44,290 bases of DNA. Source: Phaeodactylibacter sp. GTDB taxonomy: Bacteria > Bacteroidota > Bacteroidia > Chitinophagales > Saprospiraceae. The DNA lies in NCBI GenBank assembly GCA_024103175.1, contig JAGFJE010000108.1, forward strand, positions 1 to 44,290. Reading direction: 5' to 3'. Under the pieces are notes generated by a model, which worked only from the letters and a program-made list of their open reading frames with translations, had not been told where the DNA came from and did no database searches. Positions within the stretch are counted from its first letter, which is position 1. Every line of letters begins with the position of its first letter. A program made the translations under genes and the position numbers. This document shows positions 25,262-36,047 of this stretch, in pieces.

Positions 25262-26056
25262 ATGCCCTACCTCACCGCCAACGGCGTTAAGCTGTACTAC
25301 GAAGACACCGGCGCCGGCGCCGAAACCATCGTTTTTTCCCACGGCCTGCTCTGGAGCGGCCGCATGTTCGCCGCGCAGGTGGAGCACCTGAAGGGCCGCT
25401 ACCGCGTCATCACCTACGACCACCGCGGGCAGGGCCGCAGCGAAGTAGCCGCCGATGGCTACGATATGGACACCCTCGCCAATGACGCCCTCGCCCTGAT
25501 GGACGGCCTGGGCATCGGTCGCTGCCACTTCGCCGGCCTGAGCATGGGCGGCTTCGTGGCTCTGCGCCTGGCTTCCCGCCATCCGGAACGGATACAGTCG
25601 CTGATCCTCATGGAAACCACCGCCCAACCCGAGCCGGCCGAAAATGTGCCCCGCTACCGCATGCTCACCAAAATTGTAAAGTTGCTGGGCCCCCGGGCGG
25701 TGAAAAAGCCGGTCATGAACATCATGTTCAGCCAGGCCTTCCTGCAAGATCCCGCCCGGAAAGCCGAACGCCGGCATTGGGGGAAGGAACTCACCGCCAA
25801 CAAACGCTCCATTACCCGCGCCGTACAGGGCGTCATCGATCGCGAAGGGGTGCCCCCCGAAGCCCTGGCCGCCATCCGCTGCCCCACCCTCATCATCGTC
25901 GGCGAACAGGACGTGGCCACCGTGCCCGCCAAATCGGAATATCTGCACCAGCACATCCCCGGCTCCCAGCTGGTTTATATCCCCAACGCCGGCCATACTT
26001 CCAGCGTGGAAGAGCCGGAGGCGGTGAATGGGGCGATTGGTGGGTTCTTGGGTTGA
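25262..26056 (+). CDS. alpha/beta hydrolase
   Basis: 264 aa, the normal length of a single-domain fold. The start ATG 25262 gives MPYLTANGVKLYYEDTGAG, standard for this family; the upstream in-frame start would add 16 unusual residues. The oxyanion segment is SHGLLWSG, the nucleophile is S94 in GLSMGG, the acid D217 in VGEQD, and the base H245 in NAGHTSS. It is cytoplasmic and might be an esterase, lactonase or 3-oxoadipate enol-lactonase-like enzyme; the substrate cannot be read from the sequence. Its stop codon lies at the beginning of a TTGATTGGG word array, so the array starts exactly at the end of this gene. Confidence 0.9.
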   Translation: MPYLTANGVKLYYEDTGAGAETIVFSHGLLWSGRMFAAQVEHLKGRYRVITYDHRGQGRSEVAADGYDMDTLANDALALMDGLGIGRCHFAGLSMGGFVALRLASRHPERIQSLILMETTAQPEPAENVPRYRMLTKIVKLLGPRAVKKPVMNIMFSQAFLQDPARKAERRHWGKELTANKRSITRAVQGVIDREGVPPEALAAIRCPTLIIVGEQDVATVPAKSEYLHQHIPGSQLVYIPNAGHTSSVEEPEAVNGAIGGFLG

Positions 26057-26154
26057 TTGGGTTGATTGGGTTGATTGGGTTGATTGGGTTGATTGGGTTG
26101 CCCGTCCTCTCCCGACAGTTGTCGGGATCGGCCGGGTAAAATTGGGTTGATTGG
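26050..26154. repeat. TTGATTGGG word array with embedded palindrome (element D)
   Basis: Five consecutive copies of a 9-bp word run from 26050 to 26100. A 41-nt insert (26101-26141) then interrupts, and 1.5 more copies follow. Read on the minus strand, the insert begins TTTTACCCGGCCGA, holds the 18-nt palindrome at 26110-26127 and ends AGGACGGG. Its ends equal those of linker A. The array includes the stop codon of the hydrolase gene. Confidence 0.7.
26110..26127. repeat. 18-nt palindrome TCCCGACA-GT-TGTCGGGA
   Basis: Perfect 8-nt arms with a 2-nt centre, the same design as the palindrome at 367-384 in the group I intron. Consensus TCCCGAYA-NN-TRTCGGGA. Confidence 0.75.
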
Positions 26155-26223
26155 TAGCCAGGGGCAAACACCAGGCTGGATGTTCAATTAACCATCCAGC
26201 AATCCAACAATACAGCCCTCTCC

Positions 26224-27348
26224 CTACATCCCATCCAGCAGTATCTGGCCCACCTCCGGGTCTTCGAGAATCGCCAGCAAATTGGCGCTGTTGGGCTTAT
26301 CCGGGTCGGCCAGGTCCTGCACCATGGCCAGGCGGATGTCGTTGGGCAGGAAATCCATTTTGATGAAGGCGATGATGTTGTCCAGCTGCTGATCGGTAAG
26401 CGGCTGCTCGGAGAGGGTAAGGTAGTTGGCCAGGCGGGTACAGATGGTGGCCAGGATGTCTACCCGCAGCGATTGTTTCTGGACGAGGTTGCGGAGGGGC
26501 TGTTCAACTTCTGCTTCGAAATCCCGGGCGTTGCAGATGTCCAGGGGCTTGACCAGCGCGCGCAGTTCCTGATGGACAAAGGCGATGAAGCTGGCGGCGG
26601 TGTTCTGGTCGAGGCAGGAGTCGGCCAGGGTGCGCACCAGGCCCAGGTTGGCGCCCAGGTTATCGATCTCGGCGATGGTTTCGAAGAACTGCACCAGGGT
26701 GCGCGGGGTAGTGCGCAGGCCGGTGACCACCTCCGGGTAGGTAAGGACGAAGTCGATGCCGCGGGAATCCACGCCGTTCTGCTCGGCCCATTTGGCCCAC
26801 TCCCTGGGGTCGAACTCCAGGGTGATGTGCATCATGCGGGTGACCATGGCGTCGTCCATGGGGGTCACCGAGTAGTCGCCGCCGTCGGGGTTGGCGGTGA
26901 GCACGATCTGCCATTTGGAGGGCAGTTTCCAGCTGACCAGCTCGAAGTTCTGCAGCAGTTGCATGATGCCGCGCAGGATGCGGTCGTCGGCCCGGTTGAC
27001 GTCGTCGATGAGCAGGATGCCGGGGCCTTCCTGCCGCGGCACCCACTCCGGAGAGCGAAAGACCGTGCGCCCTTCCTCAATGGAGGGCATGCCCACCAGG
27101 TCGCCCATCTCTTCAAACTGGGCGGGGGCGATGTAGCGGAACTGGTAGCCCAGATCCTGAGCCAGGCCCTGCACGATCTCCGTCTTGCCGATGCCGTGCT
27201 TGCCCCAGATGCAGATGGGCGTCTTGCGCTGCCCCCGTTCTTCGGCCCGCATATTGGCCTGCAGGACGTGTTTCACGAAAGTGATCACCTCCCCGGCCTT
27301 GGCGCGGGTGCCGTAATAAATATAATCGTATTGCGGTTGTTTGGCCAT
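26224..27348 (-). CDS. MoxR-type AAA ATPase
   Basis: 374 aa. Walker A is GKHGIGKT (49-56), Walker B LLIDD (112-116), sensor 1 LTANPDGGDY (about 150-160), and an arginine-rich turn DDAMVTRMMH follows. The fold is that of MoxR/dynein-related AAA ATPases (AAA_5), which act with VWA-domain proteins as chaperones that load or remodel partner complexes. The usual partner of this exact subtype, a DUF2201 metallopeptidase/VWA protein, is in this window but at 43213-44290, not adjacent. The small lipoprotein gene upstream is read in the same direction, 78 nt away. The gene 3' end meets the word array of the hydrolase gene. Confidence 0.88.
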   Translation of the reverse strand: MAKQPQYDYIYYGTRAKAGEVITFVKHVLQANMRAEERGQRKTPICIWGKHGIGKTEIVQGLAQDLGYQFRYIAPAQFEEMGDLVGMPSIEEGRTVFRSPEWVPRQEGPGILLIDDVNRADDRILRGIMQLLQNFELVSWKLPSKWQIVLTANPDGGDYSVTPMDDAMVTRMMHITLEFDPREWAKWAEQNGVDSRGIDFVLTYPEVVTGLRTTPRTLVQFFETIAEIDNLGANLGLVRTLADSCLDQNTAASFIAFVHQELRALVKPLDICNARDFEAEVEQPLRNLVQKQSLRVDILATICTRLANYLTLSEQPLTDQQLDNIIAFIKMDFLPNDIRLAMVQDLADPDKPNSANLLAILEDPEVGQILLDGM

Positions 27349-27426
27349 GTATCTTCTGCTTTACGGCCCCTAAGTTAGGGCTTTCCGGGCAGAAGTGCCG
27401 GATAAGAGAAAGCCCTCCTGTAAATG

Positions 27427-27627
27427 TTAACGCTTCCGGTGCGCCACCTTTTCTCCCTGCTTGATGGCTTCAACAGCCATGGCAATGGCCTGCACTGCCC
27501 GGTTGGCGTCTGCGGCGGCTTTCTGTTCAGCAGGAGAAGGGGCTTGTTCGGAAGAGCCCGGGCCATCACAGGCTACCGTTGCGGAGGCAACTACGACGAC
27601 GACTAATACTACAATGGCGGTTTTCAT
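27427..27627 (-). CDS. small lipoprotein
   Basis: 66 aa. A strongly hydrophobic signal (IVVLVVVVVASATVAC) ends in lipobox TVAC, C20. The short mature part is Ala- and Lys-rich (PAEQKAAADANRAVQAIAMA) and probably one helix. Function unknown. It lies between the MoxR gene and the ATPase operon, reading away from the operon; the 201 nt between its start and atpD must contain both promoters, though no clear match to the Bacteroidota consensus was found (closest TATGTTTT near 27750). Confidence 0.6.
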   Translation of the reverse strand: MKTAIVVLVVVVVASATVACDGPGSSEQAPSPAEQKAAADANRAVQAIAMAVEAIKQGEKVAHRKR

Positions 27628-27768
27628 GGCAATCTGCTTTTGGAGAGCTTTTTATAGGCTCCTTTCATTAAAGACAGCATCGGAAAGCGAGGCCACGAAC
27701 TATTCTGAAAAAAATTACTGCACTACCCCCACAACTATATTCAAGCGCCGGTATGTTTTTAATTATAG

Positions 27769-29277
<1,509 letters not shown>

Positions 29278-29388
29278 GCAGGTGGAACGGGCGTCCTTTC
29301 AGGTTGCGCACCCTAAAAAAAGGGGTTGCCTATTCACATTCCCCGATCCTGCTTGTTGAATTATAAAGAGTTGTTTCCTTTGGAAAGT

Positions 29389-29775
29389 ATGTACCTCAAA
29401 ATATTACTGCCCTACGGGATCTTCACCGAACAACATGAGGTGAAGCGTATCGTAGCGGATACCATTGAGGGGTCTTACGGCATATTGCCCAACCGTCTGG
29501 ATTGCGTGGGCGCCCTGGCGCCGGGAATTTTAACTTATATGACGGAGGAAGGAGAAACACACCTGGCCATCGGCCGGGGCATACTGGTAAAGGCCGGCCC
29601 GGAAGTTTTAGTCTCGGTGCGCAATGCCATCGGAGGGAAAGAGCTTGGAAAGCTGCACGAGGCAGTAAAGCAGAAGTTCCTCCATCTCGACGAGCGGCAA
29701 CGGGAGGTGCAGTCCGTCCTGATAAAACTGGAGACCCGGTTTATTCGCCAGTTTCAGGAATTACAACGAGAATGA
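29389..29775 (+). CDS. atpC: N-ATPase F1 epsilon subunit
   Basis: 128 aa from ATG 29389 (MYLKILLPYGIF). An upstream in-frame start at 29326 would add 21 residues of poor quality. The beta-sandwich shows the phrases SYGILPNRLDCVGALAPGIL and GILVKAGPEVLVSVRNAIGG; the helical C-terminal part is KLHEAVKQKFLHLDERQREVQ. Epsilon links the rotor to F1 and can inhibit ATP hydrolysis. It stands 10 nt before the next gene. Confidence 0.93.
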   Translation: MYLKILLPYGIFTEQHEVKRIVADTIEGSYGILPNRLDCVGALAPGILTYMTEEGETHLAIGRGILVKAGPEVLVSVRNAIGGKELGKLHEAVKQKFLHLDERQREVQSVLIKLETRFIRQFQELQRE

Positions 29776-29785
29776 AACCAGGGTT

Positions 29786-30103
29786 ATGGATCACGACAAA
29801 AGCGAAAATAATTTCCAGGAGCAGGTGAGCCAAAAGGAACAGCGAAAGCTAAAGGCCAGGCGGGAGGGCCAGCAAAGCATCTGGCAGGGTTTCGGCGTTT
29901 TCGGCCTGGTCGGCTGGTCGGTGGCCATTCCCACCGTCCTCTTCGCCCTGCTGGGCATATTCCTGGACGGGCGGTACGGCGGGAAACAGTCCTACACCCT
30001 GGCCATGCTGGCCGCCGGGCTGTTCATCGGAATACTGAACGCCTGGTATTGGGTCGATAAGAAAATGAAAGAGATAAACGAAGAAGAATTGAGTGATGAA
30101 TGA
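29786..30103 (+). CDS. atpQ: N-ATPase membrane subunit AtpQ (AtpI-like)
   Basis: 105 aa. A charged N-terminus is followed by two membrane helices (about 40-60, GWSVAIPTVLFALLGIFLDG; and 68-90, YTLAMLAAGLFIGILNAWYW), the AtpI_2 pattern of N-ATPase operons. AtpI-type proteins help c-ring assembly or ion supply. The gene overlaps atpR by 8 nt, which points to coupled translation. Confidence 0.85.
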   Translation: MDHDKSENNFQEQVSQKEQRKLKARREGQQSIWQGFGVFGLVGWSVAIPTVLFALLGIFLDGRYGGKQSYTLAMLAAGLFIGILNAWYWVDKKMKEINEEELSDE

Positions 30104-30401
30104 ATGGATCGGACTTTTACTTCCTTTTGCCGCCGGAACAGGCCTGGGCGTTATTTTCTTCGGCGGCCTGCTGATTACTGTAGCCAAAGGCATGTCGGCC
30201 CGGTATCCTGCTCTGTGGTTCCTCGCCAGTATGCTGGTGCGGACGGCAATCGTCCTGGCCGGTTTTTACTTCGTGGCGGCGGGCCAGTTCGCCAGAATGA
30301 TCGCCTGCCTGGCGGGTTTTATCATTGCCCGGGCCGTGATCACCGGGATGGCCAAGCCCCCCGGAAAGCAAAGGGCAATAACTGAAAAGCAGCATCCATG
30401 A
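30096..30401 (+). CDS. atpR: N-ATPase subunit AtpR
   Basis: 101 aa from ATG 30096 (GTG at 30093 is an in-frame alternative). Three membrane helices are visible. R49, in LVRTAIVLAGFYF at the start of the second helix, is the conserved arginine that distinguishes this N-ATPase-only family and has been proposed to interact with the rotor glutamates during assembly. It overlaps atpQ at the start and atpB by 4 nt at the end. AtpR has no counterpart in ordinary F-ATPase operons. Confidence 0.85.
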   Translation: MNEWIGLLLPFAAGTGLGVIFFGGLLITVAKGMSARYPALWFLASMLVRTAIVLAGFYFVAAGQFARMIACLAGFIIARAVITGMAKPPGKQRAITEKQHP

Positions 30402-31102
30402 TCAACCCGGACGAACAGATACTTTGGGAATACGGCTTCTTCAAGCTCAACCTCACCATCGCCACGACCTGGGGCCTGATGCTGGTTCTTGTCCTCGTTT
30501 CCTGGCTGATCACCCGGCGCCTGTCGGCGGGCCTCGAGATCTCCCGCTGGCAGAGTGTGCTGGAGATCGTCGTGCTCGGCATCCGGGACCAGATCAAAGA
30601 AGTCGGCATTCCCAATGCCAGGGTGTACCTGCCCTTTCTGGGCACCCTTTTCATTCTGATCGCCTTCGCCGGCCTGTGTGAGATCATCCCCGAATATGTG
30701 CCGCCGACGAGTTCGCTATCGACTACCGCAGCGCTGGCCCTGTGCGTTTTCCTTGCCGTGCCGGCCTACGGCATCGCCGAATCCGGGCTGGGCGGTTACC
30801 TGAAAACCTACCTTCAGCCCACCTTTTTCATGCTGCCGTTCAACATCATCAGCGAGATATCCCGCACCATCGCCCTGGCCATCCGCCTGTTCGGCAACAT
30901 GGCAAGCGGCGTGATGATCGCCAGCATCCTGTTGTCTATCGCACCCTTCCTTTTCCCGGTTATCATGGAAGTGCTCGGGTTGCTGGCCAGCATGGTGCAG
31001 GCCTATATCTTTGCCATCCTGGCCGCGGTATTTATCGCCGCGGGCGTTCGGGAGGGGGAGAAAAATAAAAAAGATAACGACAAAAAACAGAACGATGGAT
31101 AG
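30398..31102 (+). CDS. atpB: N-ATPase Fo a subunit
   Basis: 234 aa. Stator subunit that forms the ion half-channels. The essential arginine is R163 in ALAIRLFGNMASG, preceded by FNIISEISRTI. Five or more membrane helices. The C-terminus is a run of charged residues (EGEKNKKDNDKK). It overlaps atpR by 4 nt and the c-subunit gene by 8 nt, as in a tightly coupled operon. Confidence 0.94.
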   Translation: MINPDEQILWEYGFFKLNLTIATTWGLMLVLVLVSWLITRRLSAGLEISRWQSVLEIVVLGIRDQIKEVGIPNARVYLPFLGTLFILIAFAGLCEIIPEYVPPTSSLSTTAALALCVFLAVPAYGIAESGLGGYLKTYLQPTFFMLPFNIISEISRTIALAIRLFGNMASGVMIASILLSIAPFLFPVIMEVLGLLASMVQAYIFAILAAVFIAAGVREGEKNKKDNDKKQNDG

Positions 31103-31364
31103 TACTACGATCATTGGCATTGTTTCCATAGCCACCGCCGGCATCACCATGTGCATCGGGTGTATAGCCCCAGCCCTGGCCGAGGGCAGGGCGGTAGCCA
31201 GCGCGCTCACCTCCCTGGCCCAGCAGCCGGATGCCTCGAATACGATAACCAGAACGCTGTTTGTGGGGTTGGCCATGATAGAATCTACGGCGATCTACTG
31301 CTTCGTAATCTCCATGATCCTCATTTTCGCCAACCCATTCTGGAACCAGTTCATTTCCCAATAG
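31095..31364 (+). CDS. atpE: N-ATPase Fo c subunit with two glutamates (Na+-type)
   Basis: 89 aa; the start ATG 31095 overlaps the end of atpB by 8 nt. Two membrane helices form a hairpin. Helix 1 holds P26-A-L-A-E30, helix 2 holds E63-S64-T65 in AMIESTAIY. Known Na+ rotors use the Glu of helix 2 together with the Ser/Thr after it and an acceptor in helix 1; here helix 1 supplies E30, a second carboxylate, as described for N-ATPases. The polar loop reads LAQQPDA, with Q in place of the usual Arg. Ordinary H+ c subunits have neither E30 nor the ST pair. Na+ transport is inference from these residues. Confidence 0.94.
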   Translation: MDSTTIIGIVSIATAGITMCIGCIAPALAEGRAVASALTSLAQQPDASNTITRTLFVGLAMIESTAIYCFVISMILIFANPFWNQFISQ

Positions 31365-31371
31365 AACGCTT

Positions 31372-32175
31372 ATGCTGATCGACTGGTATACCGTAGGAGC
31401 CCAGATCCTCAACTTTCTCGTCCTGGTGTGGTTGTTGAAGCGCTTCCTCTACAAACCCATCCTTAAAGCGATCGACGAGCGCGAGGAAAAGGTCCGGGCA
31501 AGGCTCGAAGAGGCGGAGGCCCGAAAGGATGAGGCCCGGAAGGAAAAGGAAGAATTCCGGCAGAAAAACAAGGACTTCGAAGAGAAACGGGAATCCATGA
31601 TGAATGAAGCGGCCGAAGAGGCCCGGAACAAACGCCGGGAGTTGCTGGAAAAGGCACGGGAAGAAGCCGAAGAACTGCGCGGGCGGCTGGAGAAGGCCAT
31701 CCGGGAAGAAAAGGAGAACCTACAGCAGGAAGTAGGCGACAATATCCGCCGGGAAGTCTTCGCCATCACCCGCAGGGTGCTGAGCGGACTGGCCTCGCAG
31801 AGCATGGAAGAACACATGGCCCGGGCTTTTCTGCGCCGCCTCCGGGAGGCCGGTGAAGAAGAGAAAAAAGAACTGGCCGAGGCCCTCGGACAGGCCGAAG
31901 GGAAAGCCGTCATCCGCAGCGCCTTCGAGCTGCCTTCCGCCCTGCAGGAGGAAATACAAGAAGCGGTCTGCGGGCTGGCTTCCACAGGCATCCGGTGCCG
32001 GTTTGAAACTGCTTCCGAAAAGATCAGCGGCGTCGAACTTACCGCCGGCGGATACAAGATAGCCTGGAGCGTTGACGAATACCTCAGGCGCCTGGAGACA
32101 AAGCTGGACGAACTGCTGAGCGAAAAAGAAAAAGAAGAACTTCAAACCACAACTGCCTCCGATGGATCTTCCTGA
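31372..32175 (+). CDS. atpF: N-ATPase b subunit with delta-like C-terminus
   Basis: 267 aa, much longer than the usual b subunit of about 160. One membrane helix (about 8-27) leads into a long charged helical stalk (about 35-160, [24 protein letters not shown]). The C-terminal part (about 165-255) has the delta-subunit pattern: [17 protein letters not shown], then [20 protein letters not shown], comparable to the IGG(I/V)xxxxGxxxxDxS(V)xxxL strand of delta. There is no atpH in the operon, so this fusion probably supplies the function of delta, holding F1 to the stator. It overlaps atpA by 14 nt. Confidence 0.9.
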   Translation: MLIDWYTVGAQILNFLVLVWLLKRFLYKPILKAIDEREEKVRARLEEAEARKDEARKEKEEFRQKNKDFEEKRESMMNEAAEEARNKRRELLEKAREEAEELRGRLEKAIREEKENLQQEVGDNIRREVFAITRRVLSGLASQSMEEHMARAFLRRLREAGEEEKKELAEALGQAEGKAVIRSAFELPSALQEEIQEAVCGLASTGIRCRFETASEKISGVELTAGGYKIAWSVDEYLRRLETKLDELLSEKEKEELQTTTASDGSS

Positions 32176-33715
32176 TGACAACCTGGAGAAAATGCTGGGC
32201 GCGGTATTTGAAGGCCTGCGCCGGGTAAGAGAGGAGTCCGGGCCGGAGCTCCGCGCCCGCGAGATCGGCATTGTTACCAATGTATCCACCGGTATTGCAA
32301 AAGTGAGCGGCCTGCCGGGGGCCGGCTACGAAGAACTGCTGAAATTTCCGAAGGGCCTGTACGGCATCGCCTTTAATATCGACGAAAAAGAGATCGGCGT
32401 TATCCTGCTCGGCGACTATTCCGCCCTCAACGCCGGAGACGAAGTAGAACGCACCGGCCGGGTGGTGGATGTGCCGGTGGGCGACGCCCTGCTCGGGCGG
32501 GCCATCCACCCGCTCGGGCATCCGCTCGACGATAAAGGCCCGCCCGGAGCCGCCAAACGGCTGCCCATCAGCCGCGAAGCGCCGGAGATCCTGGACCGCG
32601 CCCCCGTCGATACGCCCCTGCAAACCGGCATCAAGGCCATCGATGCGCTCGTTCCGGTGGGGCGCGGGCAGCGGGAGCTCATCCTCGGCGACCGGCAGAC
32701 CGGCAAGACCGCCATCGCCGTCGATACCATCCTCCACCAGAAAGGGGAAAACGTCATTTGCATCTACTGCGCCATCGGACAGCGGGCCTCCTCCGTGGCC
32801 AAAGTGGTTTCTACCCTGCGCGAGAACGGCGCCATGGAATATACCACCGTGGTGATCACCGAAGGGGACGACCCGCCCGGGCTCATCTACATCGCTCCCT
32901 ATGCGGCCACCAGCATCGCCGAATATTTTATGGAAAACGGGCGCGATGTGCTTATCGTCTACGACGACCTGACCCGCCACGCCTGGGCCTACCGGGAGCT
33001 CTCCCTCCTGCTGCGCCGCCCTCCGGGCCGCGAGGCTTATCCGGGAGACATATTCTACATCCATTCCCGCCTCCTGGAGCGGGCCACCCACCTGCGGGAG
33101 GAAAAAGGCGGCGGCTCCCTCACCGCCCTGCCCATCATCGAAACCGAAGAGCAGAACATCTCCGCCTATATCCCCACCAACCTCATCTCCATCACCGACG
33201 GCCAGATCTACCTCTCGCCAAGGCTGTTTGAGCTGGGCATGCTGCCCGCCATCGACATCGGCAAGTCGGTTTCCAGGGTGGGTGGAAAAGCGCAGCTGCC
33301 GGTTTATCAGGAAGTTGCCGGAGACCTCAAGCTGTCCTACTCCCAATTTGAAGAACTGGAGACGTTCGCCCGGTTCGGAACCCGCATGGATGAACACACC
33401 AAAAAGACGATAGAATACGGGCGCCGCATCCGCGAATGCCTCAAGCAACCCCAGTTTCAGCCGATCCCCCTGCCGGAACAGGTGGGCGTACTGCTGGCCC
33501 TTACCCAACACCTCTTCGACAGTGTCCCGCTGCAAAAGGTAAAAGCGGCGGAAAAAGCGGTGCGGCAAGAAATGCAACAACTCCCCGGCAAGCTGCGGGA
33601 AAGCCTTTTTTCCGATAAGAAACTTAGTGAGGAAAACCGGGAGGAGATACTGGAAAGAGCGAAAAAAGCCCTGAAGCCTTATCAGAAAAATAACCAAACG
33701 GAGGAACAGTCATGA
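32162..33715 (+). CDS. atpA: N-ATPase F1 alpha subunit
   Basis: 517 aa. Non-catalytic nucleotide-binding subunit. Walker A GDRQTGKT at 176-183, then the family phrases [13 protein letters not shown] and [20 protein letters not shown]. The arginine finger is in [10 protein letters not shown]. The N-terminal beta barrel covers about 25-95. The C-terminus has the usual helical bundle. Overlap of 14 nt with atpF and 4 nt (ATGA) with atpG supports cotranslation. Confidence 0.96.
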   Translation: MDLPDDNLEKMLGAVFEGLRRVREESGPELRAREIGIVTNVSTGIAKVSGLPGAGYEELLKFPKGLYGIAFNIDEKEIGVILLGDYSALNAGDEVERTGRVVDVPVGDALLGRAIHPLGHPLDDKGPPGAAKRLPISREAPEILDRAPVDTPLQTGIKAIDALVPVGRGQRELILGDRQTGKTAIAVDTILHQKGENVICIYCAIGQRASSVAKVVSTLRENGAMEYTTVVITEGDDPPGLIYIAPYAATSIAEYFMENGRDVLIVYDDLTRHAWAYRELSLLLRRPPGREAYPGDIFYIHSRLLERATHLREEKGGGSLTALPIIETEEQNISAYIPTNLISITDGQIYLSPRLFELGMLPAIDIGKSVSRVGGKAQLPVYQEVAGDLKLSYSQFEELETFARFGTRMDEHTKKTIEYGRRIRECLKQPQFQPIPLPEQVGVLLALTQHLFDSVPLQKVKAAEKAVRQEMQQLPGKLRESLFSDKKLSEENREEILERAKKALKPYQKNNQTEEQS

Positions 33716-34572
33716 GCGGAACTACGGAAGGCATGCGGCAAAGGATCGAAAGGACCAAAAACCTGGGGTCGGTGGTGCACACCATGAAGGCGCTGGCCGC
33801 TTCCAATATCGGCCAGTATGAGGACTCCGTCCGCGCCCTGGAAGATTACTACCGCACCATCGTTCTGGGCTTGTCGATATGCCTGGGCAGGCAAAGCGCC
33901 GGGCAGGCTCAATCCATCAGGCAGGAAAACTCCAATATAACCGGCGCCGTCGTCTTTGGTTCCGACCTGGGGCTGGTAGGCCAGTTCAATGAACGCCTCG
34001 CGGATTTTACCGCTGAAAAGCTCGGCGGCCTGCCCGGCGAAAAGAAGATCTGGGTGGTAGGCGAACGCATGTATTCCCGCCTGGAGGAAAAAGGGCTGCC
34101 CGTGGTGAACCTGTACCCCGTTCCCGGGTCCATTGATGCGGTTGCTCCGCTCATCGGCCGGTTGCTGGTAGAAAGCCAGGTATCCCCGTTTTTTATCTTT
34201 TTCAACCGTACCCAAAGCGGGGCCAGCTACGGGCAATCCGTCCGGCGAATGCTGCCCCTCGATGAGCAATGGATCCAGGAAATGACGAAAAAGGAATGGG
34301 TTACCGACAAGCTGCCGCAGGCCCTGGGCGACAGGGGCCGGACGCTGAGCGCCCTGATCCGCGAGTACCTCTTCGTCACCTTGTTCAGAGCCTGCGTAGA
34401 GTCCCTGGCCGCTGAGAATACCAGCCGCCTGGCCGCTATGCAACGGGCCGAAAAAAATATCGATGAGATGCTGGATGAGCTGCAGCAGGACTACCACCGC
34501 CGGCGCCAAAGCGCTATTGATGAGGAACTGTTCGATATTATCGCCGGGTTTGAGGCGCTGGAGGGGGGGTGA
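33712..34572 (+). CDS. atpG: N-ATPase F1 gamma subunit
   Basis: 286 aa. The central shaft: N-terminal helix [20 protein letters not shown] and C-terminal helix [25 protein letters not shown] form the coiled coil; the Rossmann-like middle part begins with [14 protein letters not shown], where the GLCG of other gammas is replaced by GLVG. It shares an ATGA overlap with atpA and is the last gene of the operon. A word array of RTTCGTK units begins 2 nt after the stop codon. Confidence 0.94.
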   Translation: MSGTTEGMRQRIERTKNLGSVVHTMKALAASNIGQYEDSVRALEDYYRTIVLGLSICLGRQSAGQAQSIRQENSNITGAVVFGSDLGLVGQFNERLADFTAEKLGGLPGEKKIWVVGERMYSRLEEKGLPVVNLYPVPGSIDAVAPLIGRLLVESQVSPFFIFFNRTQSGASYGQSVRRMLPLDEQWIQEMTKKEWVTDKLPQALGDRGRTLSALIREYLFVTLFRACVESLAAENTSRLAAMQRAEKNIDEMLDELQQDYHRRRQSAIDEELFDIIAGFEALEGG

Positions 34573-34573
34573 G

Positions 34574-34612
34574 GTTCGTTGTTCGTTGTTCGTGATTCGT
34601 GATTCGTTGTTT
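34574..34612. repeat. 7-bp RTTCGTK word array after atpG
   Basis: Five units (GTTCGTT, GTTCGTT, GTTCGTG, ATTCGTG, ATTCGTT) and a partial sixth, starting 2 nt after the atpG stop. A second group of CAACC words follows to about 34655. The rest of 34656-34744 shows no feature, except a minus-strand N-terminus-like frame that is discussed under rejected items. Confidence 0.65.
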
Positions 34613-34744
34613 GGCAGGACAACGAGTAACCGGCAACCATCAACCAACCGCCGGCCCAATTGAAGAATACGCCGATAAAATCTCCGTAAAAAGGGGTGGC
34701 CATTTTCACTTCTTCCATCTTGTATAGAGTAAAAAAGCAATGCT

Positions 34745-35818
34745 ATGCCTTTCTATAAAAACATCGATCCCAACACCACCGCCGGCCGGCGCACCATCGA
34801 ACGCCTGCTGGCCCTGCGCCGCCAGCTCGACGCCGAAGTGCCGCCCAAAACAGCCGAAAGGAGCATCCTGCTGGCCACCTGGAACATCCGGGAGTTCGAC
34901 TCGCCTGCATACGGCGACCGCATCCCGGAATCGTTCTACTACATTGCCGAGATCATCGCCCGCTTCGACCTGGTTGCGGTGCAGGAAGTGCGGCAGGACC
35001 TACGCGCCCTCAACCGCCTGATGGACATCCTGGGTGGGAACTGGGACTGCCTATTCTCCGATGTGACCGAAGGCGCCCAGGGCAACGGCGAACGCATGGC
35101 CTTCCTCTTCGACAAAAGAAGAGTACAGACGGGGGGCCTGGCCAGCCAGCTGGTGCTGCCACCTTTAGAATCCAAAGGCCCCGACGGGAAAACGGTTTAC
35201 CAGCCGGCAACCCAGGTGGTGCGGACGCCTCTCATGGTGGGCTTCAAAACCGGCTGGACGGATTTTATCCTCACCACCGTCCATATCCTCTACGGGGAAG
35301 ACAAGGCCGAATCCCCCGAGCGGGTGGAGGAGATCCGCCAGGTGGCCCAGGCCCTGAAACGCCGCAGCGAAGACCCCTTCGAGTGGTCGAGGAACCTCAT
35401 CCTGCTCGGCGACTTCAACATCTTCGCCCCTACTGACCTGACCATGAAGATGATCACCGACGCCGGCTTCATCGTGCCGCCCGAGCTGCAGCAACTGCCC
35501 TCCAACGTCCAGCAGAACAAATTCTACGACCAGATCGCCTTCCGGGTGCGGCCCGGGCGGTTCAGCACCACCGGCAAGGCGGGGGTTTTCAATTTCTACA
35601 AAACCGTCTTCACCCCCCAGGATGAAAAACTGTACGCCCCGGAGATGGGAGAAGGGTACCGGAAGGCCTCCGACGGCAAACCCCGGAAAAACCCCTCCCT
35701 GTACTATCTCAACTTCTGGCGCACCTACCAGATGAGCGACCACCTGCCCATGTGGGTGGAGATCAGGGTGGACTTCTCGGAAGAATACCTGCAACGGAAA
35801 CTGCAGCCTCCGGCCTGA
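34745..35818 (+). CDS. endonuclease/exonuclease/phosphatase-family protein
   Basis: 357 aa. All EEP motifs are visible: ATWNIRE with N47, AVQEVR with E81, GERMAFLFD, the catalytic GDFNIF with D223 and N225, and SDHLPMW with D332 and H333. These coordinate Mg2+ and activate water in DNase I-like phosphodiesterases. There is no signal peptide, so it is cytosolic and may act on nucleic acid; phospholipid or other phosphoester substrates cannot be excluded. The 230 nt that follow contain a 16-nt palindrome (CCCAAATTAATTTGGG, 35857-35872) without a T-run, and nothing else recognisable. Confidence 0.9.
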   Translation: MPFYKNIDPNTTAGRRTIERLLALRRQLDAEVPPKTAERSILLATWNIREFDSPAYGDRIPESFYYIAEIIARFDLVAVQEVRQDLRALNRLMDILGGNWDCLFSDVTEGAQGNGERMAFLFDKRRVQTGGLASQLVLPPLESKGPDGKTVYQPATQVVRTPLMVGFKTGWTDFILTTVHILYGEDKAESPERVEEIRQVAQALKRRSEDPFEWSRNLILLGDFNIFAPTDLTMKMITDAGFIVPPELQQLPSNVQQNKFYDQIAFRVRPGRFSTTGKAGVFNFYKTVFTPQDEKLYAPEMGEGYRKASDGKPRKNPSLYYLNFWRTYQMSDHLPMWVEIRVDFSEEYLQRKLQPPA

Positions 35819-36047
35819 TAGAATGTTTTGTGACTTTACTGACGTGAACCCGGGCCCCCAAATTAATTTGGGCCGGAGACGTTTCACCAGTCAACTTGAG
35901 GGGACGAAATTATCTGCATAGCCCACCTTTTCATTTCCATGGAGGCGCTGGGCGGTGACGCTACGAATTCCGTGATAGGAAGCGAGGTTATACTTCGCCG
36001 GGCCCTTAACGCTCATATTGGCGATAAAAAGGCAGGTCTCAATCCTG

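Noticed and set aside
32084..33697. 537-codon minus-strand frame antisense to atpA
   Set aside because: atpA is certain; the antisense frame is a by-product of codon bias. The same applies to long frames antisense to atpD (27961-29184), the hybrid regulator (15004-16923 and 17044-18222) and the TPR gene (21703-23076).
34491..34718. Minus-strand frame starting MEEVKMATPFYGDFIGVFF
   Set aside because: The first 35 residues look protein-like and could be a gene remnant cut by the word array, but the frame then runs through the array and into atpG, so I did not call it.
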